Positions 1-12,598 of a stretch of DNA of 64,000 nucleotides are shown in pieces. Position numbers and translations under genes: made by a program. The notes below the pieces were generated by a model. The model did no database searches, was not told where the DNA came from, and saw only the letters and a list, made by a program, of their open reading frames with translations. This DNA comes from Anastrepha obliqua (Eukaryota > Arthropoda > Insecta > Diptera > Tephritidae). Location: positions 134,903,601 to 134,967,600 of the forward strand of contig NC_072894.1 in NCBI RefSeq assembly GCF_027943255.1, in the 5' to 3' direction. Positions within the stretch are counted from its first letter, which is position 1, and each line of letters opens with the position of its first letter.

Positions 1-379
1 GAAATAATTTTCCTCTTATGTTGGTAATAATTCCAGCGATGCGATGGCTTTTACTACCTAAAATACTGAATTCCCAAAAGAATACGAGGAAGGCAAGTCG
101 GAAGCCCGTAATTTGAAGATAAAATAATGTGAATTCTTTTATGCCTAATTTCCAGTTAAGGGCTTAAGAAAAGTATAAAACCAATTTGGAAGTCGGAATT
201 TCGGGATTAGCATTAATTTAGTAATTATGGAGCTTTTTTCAAATATTTTTCAAATACATATTACTTGAAGTTGAAGTGCCAGTCTGACACTTCTCAATAC
301 TTTTTTACTTACTTTAAGGAAATATTTTATTGCTTATTAAGCATTAATTTCTCAGAATTTCTAAAATAAATTGAATATT

Positions 380-2060
380 TATAATAAAAAGCTACCTTTT
401 ACTACTGAAATTTTCTTTAGAAACTTATTTCTAAAAACAATATTTTTTTCAATTCCGTATTAATTAAAGGAAACACTTCTTTTTTAAATTTTGACAAATT
501 TATATTTTTTCATTTCCAGACTAAGTAAAGGATTGATTTTTTTTTTAGATTACAATTTTTTCTATTTCCAAAATTACTAAAGCAATTTTAATTACATCTA
601 AGGATTTTTGTTTTCAAATCTCTTTAAAAAGTTTTAATTTCATAGTAACTACGCATAAGAACATTTTTTATTACCTTAAATTAAATAAAATTAAAATGAA
701 ATGGCACTAATATCCAAAAATTTATCAAAACTCATTATTTGGGAAATATAGAATTATAAAATATTAAAAAAAATTAAATTAAATTAAATTTTATAATCAT
801 TATTTGGAAATATCAAAAAAAAAATATTATAAAAGATAAAAAAAAAAAAAAATAATAATTAAATTTAATTATCCTTAAATTATCTTAAACTAAATTATAT
901 TTAATTTAATTATAAATATAAGATTATAAATAATTAAAAAAAAATTTAATTAAATTTAAAATCTTATATAATTATCTTATATTAATCTTATTATAACTAA
1001 ATTAAATTTAATTTTTAATTAAATATTTTATAGTTTTGTATTTCCAAAATAATGACCTTTAATAAATTTTTGAACAATATTTATTAGTTTCTTTACCAGA
1101 ATCACTAAAAAAAAATTATTTCTAAAGAGTTTTTGTTTTAAGCTTTCAATATTTGTTTCTGCAATTTTAGAATTTTTTCCTTCATTGCTGAATAATTAAA
1201 AAACTAAATATTCCTGTACATGTTTTAAAATTTTTTCGAAACTGTTAAGTTTGTTAAATATTTTTTTATTTAGTTTAGTAAATTGTATAGTTTTAATTGC
1301 ATTCATATCCACTTAAAACAAATTAATATTTTAATTTATTTTTTCAAAGTTGTTCACATTTTTGAATATTTTTTCGAAAACCTTTGAGCTTTTATTACTT
1401 TCACGACAGAAACCAAAATATTCCCAAAGGAACATGTTTTAAAATTTTTGAAAAAACTTTCCCTCTTATTCAAAATTTTTATTTTTTAAATTTTCTTTTC
1501 TAAATTTTTGGAAAATTTTAATTATTTCCTCTGCATAGTAACGATGTAAGCAAAAATTACTCTCTAAGGAATATTATCTTCAATTCTCCAACTATTTTTG
1601 ATTACTTTTTCTTAGATATTTATTTTTTAAGAGTTTCTTGATCAAAAAAAAGGAATATTTTCTTTAAATTTAAATATTTGAAAGTTTTGAATTATTTTAC
1701 TTCTAAAAATAATTTTTTTTGTTTAGTTATTCCGGAAATAAAAGTAATAATTTTTTTCCAAATTTAAAAAATAAAATATTACTTTTATAAAAAATTATTT
1801 TTCCAAGTTTAAAAAAAATTATTACTTTTATTTCCAGAATAACTAAAACCTTTCTGAATTAAATCTGAATAAAAAGCCCCAAATAAATTTAATTTTAAAT
1901 TTTTGATTGGTTTTTCTGATATTTAGGAGTTTTTTACTTCCAGTGCAGAATAGCTGAAAAAATAATATTCCTAAGGAAATATGTTTACACATTTTTTTTT
2001 ATATTTAACTTTTTTTCAAAATAATTTTGTTTTATAACTCTTTTCGTAAATTTTTGAAAA
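380..2060. repeat. Degenerate AT-rich tandem repeat block
   Basis: Loosely spaced repeats share the order 'TTCCAGAATxACTxAA', 'AATATTCCTAAGGAAxATGTTTT' and 'AAATTTTTxxAAAAACTTT'. Clear cases are near 1180-1240, 1410-1460, 1530-1580 and 1935-2010. Units are about 120-200 bp and heavily diverged, with poly(A/T) expansions at 770-1020. Confidence 0.5.
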
Positions 2061-4339
2061 ACTGAAGGTATTTTTAATATGGAGATGAAAAAGTTAAAAC
2101 TTGGAAAAATTAGAAAAAAACCATCAAAAGCGAAGCCTAATAAATATTGTCCACACTTCAGTCTTATAGAAACAATTCTCCAAATATTAAATCTAAGCTC
2201 TTACTCCTCTACATTTCTAAAAAAATATAATAAATAAATACACAAATAATGAACTCGCGTAATGAAACACCAATTATTTAGTAAAAAAAAAAAACCAATA
2301 TAAATTGTATCGATTGTTGCTAATACTCATAATTACAAAGAAGTAGAGAAAATCATTTGTTGGTAGTTCCTGCAAACTTTCAAATCGAAGTGGTACTTTT
2401 AAAGTAGTTTATCGGGTCAAAAATATTCGCCAATGTTTGCGCCAGAAACAGTTTGCGATGTTTCTTAGCCCCCTGAAAATGAGTTATACCACATGGCAAA
2501 AATGTGCATGCAAAATAAAAACTAAATATGCTTTAATTTTTTAACACAAAAAAACTATATAAAAATAATAAAAACTTATTTATAGAGTTAGCATTTATTG
2601 CAGTAAATTTTATGCACCTCAAAATAGAAAAACATAAACCATAAATATAAGAACTGTACTCATACAGAAAATGTTCGTTAAACAAAAGTAGGGATGCTGT
2701 TGCATAGAAAACCTACTAATTTCAAACAGTCATTCAAAACGTAATACACTTTTCAGAAAAATCACATTTTAGGTGATACTCGCATTTAAAATAAAAAAAA
2801 ACTTAAACAATAAAGTATTATCAAACTATTCAAAACCGCTACAAAAAACCACAAGTAATGGTGTAAGACAGACAAGATTTTTACTACCTAATATTTCACT
2901 TAAAATAATTAAATAAATTGCCGCAGCGCAACTCACTTAAAAACTTTACAACAACTTGCAACACACTGCATCTTCTATGAAATATTGTTCACATTTTCCA
3001 TGATATATATTTTTAAATTTAAGTCAGCACAACGCTAGAAGCTGTTCAAAGCAAAATGCAACTTTAATTCGCCCAATGCAAATCACAAACACCTAATCAA
3101 TGTCACATACATATCACCGGAAAAGTCATCACGCTGAGAGGTGTGCGAAGCAAGAGGAATACAAAAATCACAAACGTGAAGAAATTATTAAAAAATGGAA
3201 AAGTCATACATTTTTGCAATTTCGTCATCATTTTTATACCAAATATGTTGCAACATGAAGCACAACGCCATACAGCACGAAATCATCCACATGGGCACGA
3301 AGTATATCATCCACTTACTATAGCAGGCACTAAGTTTGGAAAAAGTATTCTATAAAGTGTAAAGAAACTATTAGAATATTAAAAGAGTAGAAAAAAAATG
3401 TATTAGTTAAAACCGTTAAAAAAGCGCACGGAGAATTGTGGAAGACGGAAAATATTATTTCACACTCTTTTTTGTATTATTGGAAGGAAAAGGACTGGTT
3501 TTAAATGCTCAAATATTTCTTTATGCTTGTGAAAACTTATGGAAGCTCAAAATTTCAAGGCAAATGAAGTAAATGGAATAAACATAGGAAAAAAGTGGTC
3601 AAGTTTTGAAAACAGGAGCGTCAGGCTTTCTAAATATGCAAAAATCATGAAAATCGGTTGTAAAACAACAGAACTGTCAAATCTCTTCGGTAAAGATGCC
3701 GTAACTCCCTCAATTTTGCTCTGAATGGCCTGAAACTTTGATATATAACCTTTTTGTAAAAGTGCTATAACTCGTTCACCTGTGCTTTGATTGGCTGAAA
3801 AATTACGTCGCCCCCATATCAGGCTACTGTGCGTGCCATATGTAATACGAGTACTCATGTCCCACGATCCGATATTATGCTGTAAGCATTTTTCGCGAAA
3901 ATGAAAGTTCACTCTTGTAAAAACTAGTAAAAGTCATGTTAATAAGTGGACAATATAAATTATGGCATAGACGAAATATAGCGGGAGAATAGTTCCACAG
4001 TTGCCCGGTGGTTTTCGATTCATTCTGATAGCTAAGTACTGTTTGTAACAAATACTCAGTAGCATCACAAGGAGTTCAAAGCGCTTTCGCTTTTCCTCAC
4101 TGCACGCCTTAATGCAAAATTTTCTTCTTATGGTACATGAAATTTTCCTCTTAGTTTCGTTGCTGGTCAGCCTTTTGTCCAATGAATGAAATTACTACAA
4201 AGGAGTGACTAAGCTATTGGGATAATCGGCTCAGGCTCTCAAATAACTTCGCCTGCTGGTGGATGTTTTAGAGCATTCCCAAGTGACTCGGAACTGATGA
4301 AACGTTGCTCGATAGTACTCGTTGATTTCTATTTGCAGA
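2061..4339. other. Non-coding AT-rich stretch
   Basis: Short open frames at 3143-4182 on both strands have no recognisable domain, mixed composition and no splice partners. I see no gene here. Confidence 0.6.
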
Positions 4340-5480
4340 TTATTTTTCCAAAACAACTTTCATAAAAGCTTCTAAAAAATTCATTTTGCACCGGCTTTCC
4401 TGCGAAATTTTCATAAAATTTAAAAGAAAGAAGGAGAAGTGGCAGTCGGTCCCTAAACCAACTCACTTAGCCTTTTGGTGATCCATTGTGAGTGTTTTTT
4501 TTTTAATTTTCAAAACATTTTTCTTGAAGGAAAGCTTTGAAAAAACTTTCTTCGCACCAGTTTTAGTTTAGGAAATTTTTAGCAAAGTTTTTAATATATC
4601 TACGCAAACTTTAAAAACAATTTTTTTGTACTAGCCATTTCTTCAAAATATTCAAAAAAGTGTTCAGTACTTTTCATACAAGCTTTGAATACCTTTAAGG
4701 AAAAAAAAAAATTATTTTGGTACCGGCTTTCTCAAAATGTTCATAATTTTTAATTCCTTTGAAAGAAAGATTTTAGGAACATTTTTTGTAACTTGCAAAG
4801 TTTTTGTAAAAGCTTTCAACATCTTGAGGGAAAATTTTTCTAGAAATTTTCTTTACATCAATTTTATTTTGGGAAATAAACTTGTTTAATAGCTTCAAAG
4901 AAGAACTTTATAGAAACCGTTTTTTGTACCAGTTTTTTAAGAGCTTATTTTAGCAAATGTATATAAAAGTTTTTAATACTTTTATTAAGTAAAAATAAAA
5001 AAAATTTTTTTTTCTACCATCTTGTCTTAAAAATTTTCCTCTTTAAAATAGTTTTGATGAAGCTTTGAATTTTCTTGAAACACTTCGTTCGCGAAGTTTT
5101 CGCAAAAAGCTTCATTGCCGTTAATGGAAAGCTTAGAAAGGTTGGTTTTGCTCTAGTTTATTGTGAAAATTGAAATGGCCTTTCAGTGCTTTTTAAGGAA
5201 AGCTTTTAAAAAATTTGTTTTGCAGAAATTTTTTCGAAATTTTCTCTCGATCATTTTCATGGAACTATTTTTTTTGTATTATAGAATTTTCTTAAAAGCT
5301 TTCAGTGCTTTTCAAAGAAAGCTCTGAAGAAATTTTTTTGCACCATTTCCGTTAAAGGAAACTTAAAAGAACTGGTAAAAACTGCAACAATTTATTGCAA
5401 TATTTCCTAAAAAGTTTTCAGTGCTTTTCAAGAAAAGCTCTGAAGAAATTTATTTTGCTTAATTTTTTTATTTGAATTTT
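4340..5480. repeat. Degenerate tandem repeat block (GCTTT..GAAAG words)
   Basis: Recurring words are TTTTGCACC(A/G)G, AAAATTTTCATAAAAGCTTT, CAGTGCTTTTCAAGGAAAGC and TTTGAAGAAATTTTTTTG, near 4380, 4550, 4670, 4720, 5190, 5300, 5330 and 5420. Spacing is about 110-130 bp. The block lies in a gene-free stretch and has no coding frame. Confidence 0.6.
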
Positions 5481-7260
5481 GATGTGGAAAAGTGTAAAGA
5501 ATATATGATAATATGTTTGAGCAATTGCACCAAAAATATTTCCGTGCGTTTTCTTTAGCAGCATATTAATTCTTTCTGAATTAATATTTTTTTATTATTA
5601 TGAAAAATTTAAAATTATGTTCATAAAAGATTAAAATTATTTCTAGCCATGCTTTTAGTTCCACTTATTCATACTTCATAGATTAAAAGCTCTCGTATAT
5701 CATCATTTTGAAAATATCAACTACGCCTCATACAATTTATATCATATAAACTTTGGAATATGCATAAGACGTACGGGAAATCAATCAATCATATATACAA
5801 AAGTGCATATGAACAAACTAAATACATACATACTTACCACAAATACTCTGTTACATACATTTTAAAAGCATAAATATATGAAATTTTAAAATACTTTGGA
5901 AGCTTTCATAAAATACACCTCAATTCACAAAAATCACCACAAATACAAATCTAAACCCACTTTACACAAACGCAAATATACATACATACATACCTAGAAG
6001 CATAATGCAGAAGATTATATAAATATTTATTATAAAACTACGCTCACATTACCAAAATGCATGAAACGCATTATAATAATATGAAAAATGAAAAATTAAA
6101 ACAAAAATTATAAAACACTTCATCCACAATGGTAACAATAATTAGACTTATAAGTGCGTCATATTTATTATGTATTTGTATTTATATGTATGAGTGTTAA
6201 ACTATTCTAACGCGTACATGAAATGACTAAATTAAATTAAACTCAATTGACCTTAACTAAAATATTAATTAAATAAATTAATTAATTTATATTTATAGAT
6301 ATAAACATATATACATACATACATGCATACATACTTATGTACATTAGCAATTCAATTGAAAGGAAAAACCACTGAATTGTAATGCTTTAGTCCCACACAA
6401 TTACTCATATGGATAATGGAAGTATATACCTACGTATACACATATATATGCATACATGCACTTTGTCAGAGTTGTGTGTGTGCATATTTTGTATTGTAAT
6501 CTAAGTAATGTACTTTATACGGTAAGGTGGAAGTAAATGTTTGTACTCGTCGGAGGATTTATTTGGAAAGTCAAAATGTAGAAGGAAATAAGTTTTGCTT
6601 TTGCTAGAAATTTACATATTTGTGCTATTGGGCTTTCAATGGAAAAGGCGCTTAGGCTGTTTAATATAGAGATATGTGGCAGCTTTCGAACTTTGAATAT
6701 TTATGAAATGTCAATTAACGTGGCGAAAATTTTCGAGATTGTTTCAAAGGTCCCTAAACTAAAGCAAAGTAAATTTTTATTGAAGTCAAGATGTAAATTT
6801 TTTTATTTGTGCAGCTGGTGATTATTTATTTTACTGCTACGTTTCGTGATACATTTCTACAGCATACATTTTACTTCATAAATTTTCGTAAATATTTTAT
6901 AAAGATGTACTTCATTCTTCTACAAAAATCATATAAAGCAAAATTTCGAATTTAGTTTGAAGATTTTAAAAATTTCGTCAAATTTGCAATACAATTCCTA
7001 ATTTTTTAATCAGAACTAAACAATAAAATAAGGTACGCAGTTTTATAGCCTATTAAATTTTTGGTATGAAAAAGTAAAAGTTTGGAGTGGCTTAAAAATC
7101 TATTTGACTTTTGATAATTATTTTTCATGAAGGCGTTGCGCATTTCCTATAAAAAATTCCTTTCGTTATGATAAAAGCATCAAAAGAATTTTGAACTACT
7201 TGCAATTTTATTATTCATACTAAAGTATATAAAGTAGTAAAAAACTGAGTATCGATCTTT
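5481..7260. other. Non-coding AT-rich stretch
   Basis: AT-rich sequence with CATACATA-type short repeats near 5820-6000 and 6300-6450. No open frame with a recognisable product and no element was found. Confidence 0.6.
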
Positions 7261-7352
7261 TTTGTTGTTGTTGTAGCAGCCTAAACAATCCCCATACATA
7301 CACTGGGAATGCTGCTGAAGTGACAGTCCCTGGCCGGCCCTTGTCGTAGGAA
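7261..7352 (+). repeat. Short dispersed repeat (TTGTTG-headed, SINE-like)
   Basis: A TTGTTGTTGTTGTAGCAGCC head is followed by CAATCCCCATACATACACTG, GGGAATGCTGCTG and TGACAGTCCCTGGCCGG. Related copies are at 14157-14281 (+) and 8226-8297 (inverted). The internal CCCCATAC...GGGAATG is a small hairpin. I recall this repeat as common in tephritid genomes, but have not searched. Confidence 0.6.
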
Positions 7353-7539
7353 CAAATGTTGAATTTTTTTCTTAAATTCTGGTTAAAAAATTTGAAATTT
7401 TTACGAAGTTTATAAATCTTGTTCAGACTTTGAAATTTTGATTTATATGATGTTTGTTGTAGAGTGAACTATGCATATTTTTTATAAAAAATTAAGTAGG
7501 ATTAAGTAACAAATGTAAATTTTTCAAAACTGGGCAAAA

Positions 7540-8080
7540 ATATGGTAGGAAGGTAGTTGAATAGGTTAAAGTACCCATATGGGCTCAGCGAGCATTGGGA
7601 TAGTGCAAAAGTGCAAATTCGCGAGATCTTTCTGGCCACGGGTAGATCGGGGGTGCTCGAGCGAACTTCTAATGCTAACAAAGTCGCAGCTCTCGAATTT
7701 GGTAGGTATTCTTACTGGACCTTGTCCGTTAGGTGTTTATGCGGTGAGACTTGGAATTGCTTCAAATCCTCTCTGTAGAATTTGTCTGGACGAGGTGAAA
7801 TCATCTCAGCACCTTCTTTAGCGCTGCTGGGGCAAAGATATAGACATCTGAGCTCTCACTTTTTTGCGGGATATTGCGGATTTAAATATCACATATCTAG
7901 AGAGTATGAAGAAGCGGCTAATATGAACGTAAGTAGCCACTGTTGATCGTCATCTTCTAATCCAAATCCCCTTTTTCCTTTGTTCTACCTGTCTGGTTTC
8001 TTTTCTTCTTCTTTTCCCCCTTCGCCCTGTATGATATCACAACGGACGAATTTTGGATATTTGTTCTATCCTATCCTAAC
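7540..8080 (+). mobile_element. 5'-truncated non-LTR tail (RNase H end and Cys motif)
   Basis: Around 7579-7821 the + strand reads LVGILTGPCPLGVYAVRLGI followed by NPLCRICLDEVKSSQHLL, the C-terminus of an RNase H-bearing non-LTR protein. A frame disruption follows. The copy ends with the short repeated tail CTATCCTATCCTAACC at about 8065-8080, as expected for elements that end in simple repeats rather than poly(A). Confidence 0.7.
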
Positions 8081-8225
8081 CAGTCTGGCACTCCCCAAGT
8101 AGCATTAAAGCGCTGTTTTGATACCATTTTAAGACCTTCAATAGGCAGTTATCTACAGCCAGCCGTAGCAGATTGATGCGATTAAAGTTGGAGCACTGCC
8201 CTAGTCTGTCGAAGAAAGTAGCACC
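8081..8225 (-). mobile_element. Non-LTR tail fragment
   Basis: The - strand reads ATFFDRLGQCSNFNRINL and onwards. It matches the tail of the fragment at 43769-44035 (there ATFFDCLGQCAELNRI) with clear nucleotide similarity along its length. It abuts the + strand copy that ends at 8080 in opposite orientation, and a short dispersed repeat at 8226-8297. Confidence 0.65.
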
Positions 8226-8297
8226 CCGGCCAAGGACTGTCACTCCAGCAGCATTCCCCGTATGGAAGTATGGGGAATGTTTATGCTACTACAACAG
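8226..8297 (-). repeat. Short dispersed repeat, inverted copy
   Basis: It contains GGCCAAGGACTGTCACTCCA, GCAGCATTCCCCGTATGG and GGGGAATGTTTATGCTACTA, the reverse complement of the repeat at 7261-7352. It is inserted at the edge of a non-LTR tail. Confidence 0.6.
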
Positions 8298-8299
8298 TC

Positions 8300-9638
8300 T
8301 CTATTATTTTGACCATGCCTTTCGACTTTTTTCTATTCTTCAGTCTTTTTAGTGGTGCAAACTTTGAAATTTATCAGCCAGAAAGTTTGCCGTGATTTAA
8401 AAATAAAAGTGAAAGTCCGAGTTGCGTAAATTCGAATTTCTAGCATTACAATTTTCTAAATTTCTATTTAGATTTTGCAAATATTTAATAGAAAATAAGT
8501 TTAAAATGAGTTATATAAGAAATTACAGCACTTTGAAAACGTTAAGCTATTTTAAGCCTCTCATACATATACATTAGTTGCAACCGTTATCTACTAAATT
8601 TTCATAGTACAAGAGAAAGTGGATTTGGTATGAATTCTTCTGCGGTATAAATCTTTATAGCTGTATGAATATTATTTTTAATCAAAACAAATACAGGTAT
8701 TTTACAAGAAACGAGCAAATTTTTTAATGGATTCTGCTCGAATGCGCTTTAGTAAGCGTTTGCTCGTACTCAAGCTGTGCTATTAAATGTAAGTTCGTTG
8801 CTTAAGTCTTTCGTTTGCGCGATTCTTTTCCTGCCACTGTGATTTGTCTGTAATATATGTATGTACTAACTAAATACTTCTCATTTAATTTTGCTATTTG
8901 ATGATTTTCTGATTTCATGAATATTGTCACTAGTAAGCCATATTAGAGGTGAATCAACTTGGTTTGAAACATAAAATTAATATAAAAAATATCTAAAGGA
9001 ACACAAAAAACACTCTCATCGCATCTCTACAACTACAAAACATAGTAACTGTACAAGTTCAAAACTGATAAATTAGCATATATGTACGCAAGCATGTAAT
9101 TAACCGAAAGAAGAATAAATAGAAAAACAAAAAACACAAACAAAAATAAAGAGAAAAACCAAACAAAAACAACATACAAAATTGAATATTGAATTACACA
9201 TTTCTTGTGTATACTGCGAATTAGTTGTCTAAAGAGTTCTAAATTTTGCGTGAAATACACAAACTAAACACTTTCTTATACAAGTACACACATACATACA
9301 TATTTGTGCTCTTGCAAAGGCATTAAAATAGCAAATGAACTTTAAGGTAAGGAAAGAAAGACAAAAAATCTTAAAAAAACGATTGAGAAAAAATAATAAT
9401 GAAAAAAAAAATATACATATATATATATTAATAAATAATATGGAAGCATACACAATACCACAAAAACCGAAAATAAATTATGTAATAAATATAATACGAT
9501 CAAACTAATTTGAATATTATGAAAAATATTTAATGAAAAATTTACCAATAAAACTTTCTGTAGCAGTAAACCAAATTAATGCGCATTTTATTTAAATAAA
9601 TTAAAGCTGTAAAAAGTTCAGAATATAGATGTAATTGC
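8300..9638. other. Non-coding AT-rich stretch
   Basis: Hydrophobic - strand frames at 9033-9548 are the translation of an A-rich + strand tract (9100-9540) and show no domain. Confidence 0.6.
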
Positions 9639-9838
9639 TAGGTTGCTCAATAAGTTTTGCGGTGCGATAAGAAAAAAAAATGTATGGTTTAAAATACACT
9701 TCAAACTTACCTATTCGGTACAATTTCCCCGAACATCAATGCACTTGTTCCAACGGGATTCCAATGTATGAATTCCATTCCTGGGCTGCAAAGTACGCTT
9801 CGTCACAGTTGTTATGACCTCATCATTTGATAAAAATT
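9639..9838 (-). mobile_element. 3' remnant of a mariner-like element
   Basis: The - strand reads NDEVITTVTKRTLQPRN then GIHTLESRWNKCIDVRGN and a stop, the typical extreme C-terminus of a mariner transposase. It is followed by an end-like sequence, the inverse of TTGCTCAATAAGTTTTGCGGT. Nothing of the rest of the element remains. The neighbouring solo LTR starts 26 bases further on. Confidence 0.7.
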
Positions 9839-9863
9839 AAAGCTTCGAATGTTTAACTATTAA

Positions 9864-10235
9864 TGTTGAGCCCGTCTATGCATTTAATTAAGTTTTAATT
9901 TTATAATATTACTTAAGGGTTAATGTCAGCAATGTAAGCACTTAATCGTTTTTGTTATATTCTATTTTATGCTATATCCTTTGTTCTTACACATACATAT
10001 GTACACGCGTAGGTACATATTGCTGTTTAATTAGAGGTCTTTTAACTTAGATTTTATTTACTGCTTTTGTTATTCATCCCGCAATTACCGCATATTTTAC
10101 CGCTTATGTTTTTACAGCATAACTTACCGCTTTAGGGATTGCATATAAATGCAACCGCGCTAATTGTTAAAATAAAATATAAGAATCTATTGAAATGAAA
10201 CGGTTGTGTTTTTCTTCAAGCAATCCGCGTCAACA
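9864..10235 (+). mobile_element. Probable solo LTR
   Basis: The 372-bp segment begins TGTTGAGCCC and ends GCGTCAACA, so the ends are TGTTGA...TCAACA, a normal LTR boundary pair. Within it, a TATA-like GCATATAAATGC is followed by AAAATAAAATATAAG, a polyadenylation-like signal, both in + orientation. No matching target duplication is seen (ATTAA against ATTGC), and no gag or pol is next to it, so it could be one LTR of a truncated or rearranged copy. Confidence 0.5.
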
Positions 10236-10379
10236 ATTGCATAAAGTCAACTTTGCGGTACGGAAGCGGAACATGGCTGGTCTCAGACAACATCACATAG
10301 AGGCTCCCGACCATTATAAACAAATAACAAATACTTGCCAATATTCGAGCCAAAACCACCAGTAATGTCTGTTGAAAAT

Positions 10380-12060
10380 TGAAATTTGAAAAGGTCGAGC
10401 GAAGAAGCACCAAGAGATTTGGTGGCTCCTAAAACACTCAGGCTAAAAAGCCCATTGCATTTAATTTGGAAAGATGGTAGATTGTCAAGGAGGAAAGGAG
10501 AAAAGTATCAGAGAAGGAGATAGGAAAGAATGGAGACAGAGACAGAGGTAGTTAGTCATGTGAGAATTTTCCTGATTCTATGGCAAATCTGTAAATATCC
10601 TCCAGTTGTAGAGAACGTGTATTACTCATTCTCATGACATCAGAACCCAAACCTCGTAGCCGTGCTCTAGTAAAGGCAGGACACTCACAGAGAAAGTGCT
10701 CAGTGCTATCCGCCTCCTCCAAGCACGATAGGCAATAGTGGTCATATGCTGACCCCATGGGTTGTGTCCTGTAATGATGCCGACCATCAACCGAACGTCT
10801 TTCCTTCCAGGTTTCAGTAGAAAGTTTGACAGTTTTCTGTTCGGACTTGTCACAAAACACTTTGCAGTACTGCAGCGTTCTATACCGGACCATCGCTCTT
10901 TATGTAGATTGCCTACATAATCGCTGATCCAATTCATGATTTCTGCGGAACTGATTCCGATTATTGGCTTTGGCCTTTGTGGGGGAGCCGCTGATCCACG
11001 GTTGGCCAATTCATCGGCGATTTTGTTTCCTTGAACACCGGAGTGGCCAGGAACACATATAAGCACAAGCCTATTTTGTGTTGCGACAGAATTGAGCGTC
11101 TTCTTACATTCTTGAACAATCTTTGAGGTTTGCTTTGCGTTCTCCAGGGCCTTCAGTGCAGCCTGACTGTCACTGAAAAATCCAATCTGTTTCCCGCTCC
11201 ATCTCCTCTAGATTATCCATTCGGCTACTTTCAGGATGGCAAAAACTTCCGTTTGGAAAACAGTTGCCATTTCCCCCATAGCATAGTGATACTTATTACT
11301 ATCGTTTAAGTGCCATCCGGCTACAGATCCTCATTCATTCTTGAACCCATCGGTAAAGAAAGTATCCGTCAAACCTCCCTGCACGCTTTATGGAATGCTC
11401 TGACATCAAATTTCCTTCCAAATAAAACTGTGGGTATCAGGCCGTCTTTAGGTGCCAGAAACAGTGGATACTGCTTAGACAGCAACTTAAAGTGCAACTT
11501 TTCTGTGTCCCGAAGTTCCGTCTTCGTGCCAGAAACCATATTTATGGAGCCTACTCATTGCTTTTATTGCTTCCTGTTGTATCTTAAGATCCAGGGGGAG
11601 GAAATCACGCATAGCATTAAGGGCATCGCCAGAGGTTGTACTCATGGCACCCGTGATTCATAAGCATACACTTCTTTGCAGCCTGTATAGTTCCCGGATC
11701 GTGGACCTTAACCATGCTCCGCCGCCACCAGACCACAGAAGCGTAAGTGATGATTAGTCTGATAAGTGCTGTGTATATCCATAGGATCACAGCAGGTTTC
11801 AGACCCCAGGTTTTACCAAAGGCTCTGCGGCATTGCTGAAAAATCCTCAATGCGCGATTAACCTTCAGTAAAACGTGTGTCTCCCAAGTCAGCTTCTTAT
11901 CCAAGATTACTCCTAGATATTTAGCGTCATCGGAAAGACCAAGTGTCGCACCTTTCAGTGTCCGAAGGCTGAGTCCATCCAATTTCCGTTTTCTCGTAAA
12001 CAAGACTATGGTTGTTTTGTTCGGATTAACGGAACGACCTTGTCTCATGCACCAGTCATC
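10380..12060 (-). mobile_element. Decayed non-LTR retrotransposon with RT end and RNase H
   Basis: Read from 12048 down, the copy shows the end of a reverse transcriptase (NPNKTTIVLFTRKRKLDGLS, DDAKYLGVILDKKLTWE, YASVVWWRR) and a connection region (DALNAMRDFLPLDLKIQQEA). An RNase H domain follows, with all four acidic positions recognisable: FFTDG, TEVFAI, FFSDSQAALKAL and GHSGVQGNKIADELA. A terminal Cys/His motif (YCLSCLEEADSTEHFLCECP) ends it. At least two stops (near 11215 and 11330) and several frameshifts break it. The 3' untranslated part to about 10380 matches the copy at 59585-60055. RNase H places it among I- or LOA-like elements; the exact clade is open. Confidence 0.88.
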
Positions 12061-12084
12061 GATTGCCTGTTAGCTACTTAATTT

Positions 12085-12365
12085 TTACTATGAAAAGCAT
12101 ATCCCGCGGCAGCTACAACGCAGAACATGGCGATGGATAGGCCACACTTTCAGAAGATCACCAGTTCATTGAACTCAATTGGCGCTAGTCTGGGGTCCCC
12201 AGGGAAGTAAAGTGCGAGGTCAACCCAACACAACTTGGAGTACATCGTGTTTGCGTGAGTTAGCCGCAGTCAGCGTCACGTGGGATAACGCAAACACAGC
12301 AGCAGCAAATCGCATCAGATGACCAAGCCTTGCTGAGGCCCTAGGCTCTCAAGTGTAGTGATTAA
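12085..12365 (+). mobile_element. RTE-like non-LTR 3' remnant
   Basis: The + strand encodes RRQLQRRTWRWIGHTFRRSP, then WGPQGSKVRGQPNTTWS and NTAAANRIR..PSLAEALGSQV, which matches the familiar C-terminal tail of RTE-type endonuclease/reverse-transcriptase proteins. It ends just before a run of A, as expected for a 3' end. It lies tail-to-tail with the other non-LTR copy. Confidence 0.7.
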
Positions 12366-12598
12366 GGAATAAAAAAAAGTAGAAGCTCATTGTAGAGCTT
12401 CATAATTTGGTTTCTGCGACTAATGTCTCGAACTCTGTTTCAAAATCTGGCAGCTTCGAAGCTAATAGAATTTTAAGATAATACACCAACTCCACTTTTG
12501 GCACAATTGGAACTGATTCGGTGCTTTGAATATGTCAATCTGTTGATTTTAAGTGATCCTCTTCATTTGGCCCTATGTTCCACCAGACTTAAATGATA

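Noticed and set aside
9033..9548. Three overlapping - strand hydrophobic frames suggesting membrane proteins
   Set aside because: They arise from an A-rich + strand tract read in reverse (Phe/Leu/Tyr bias in several frames at once), with no splice sites or domains.
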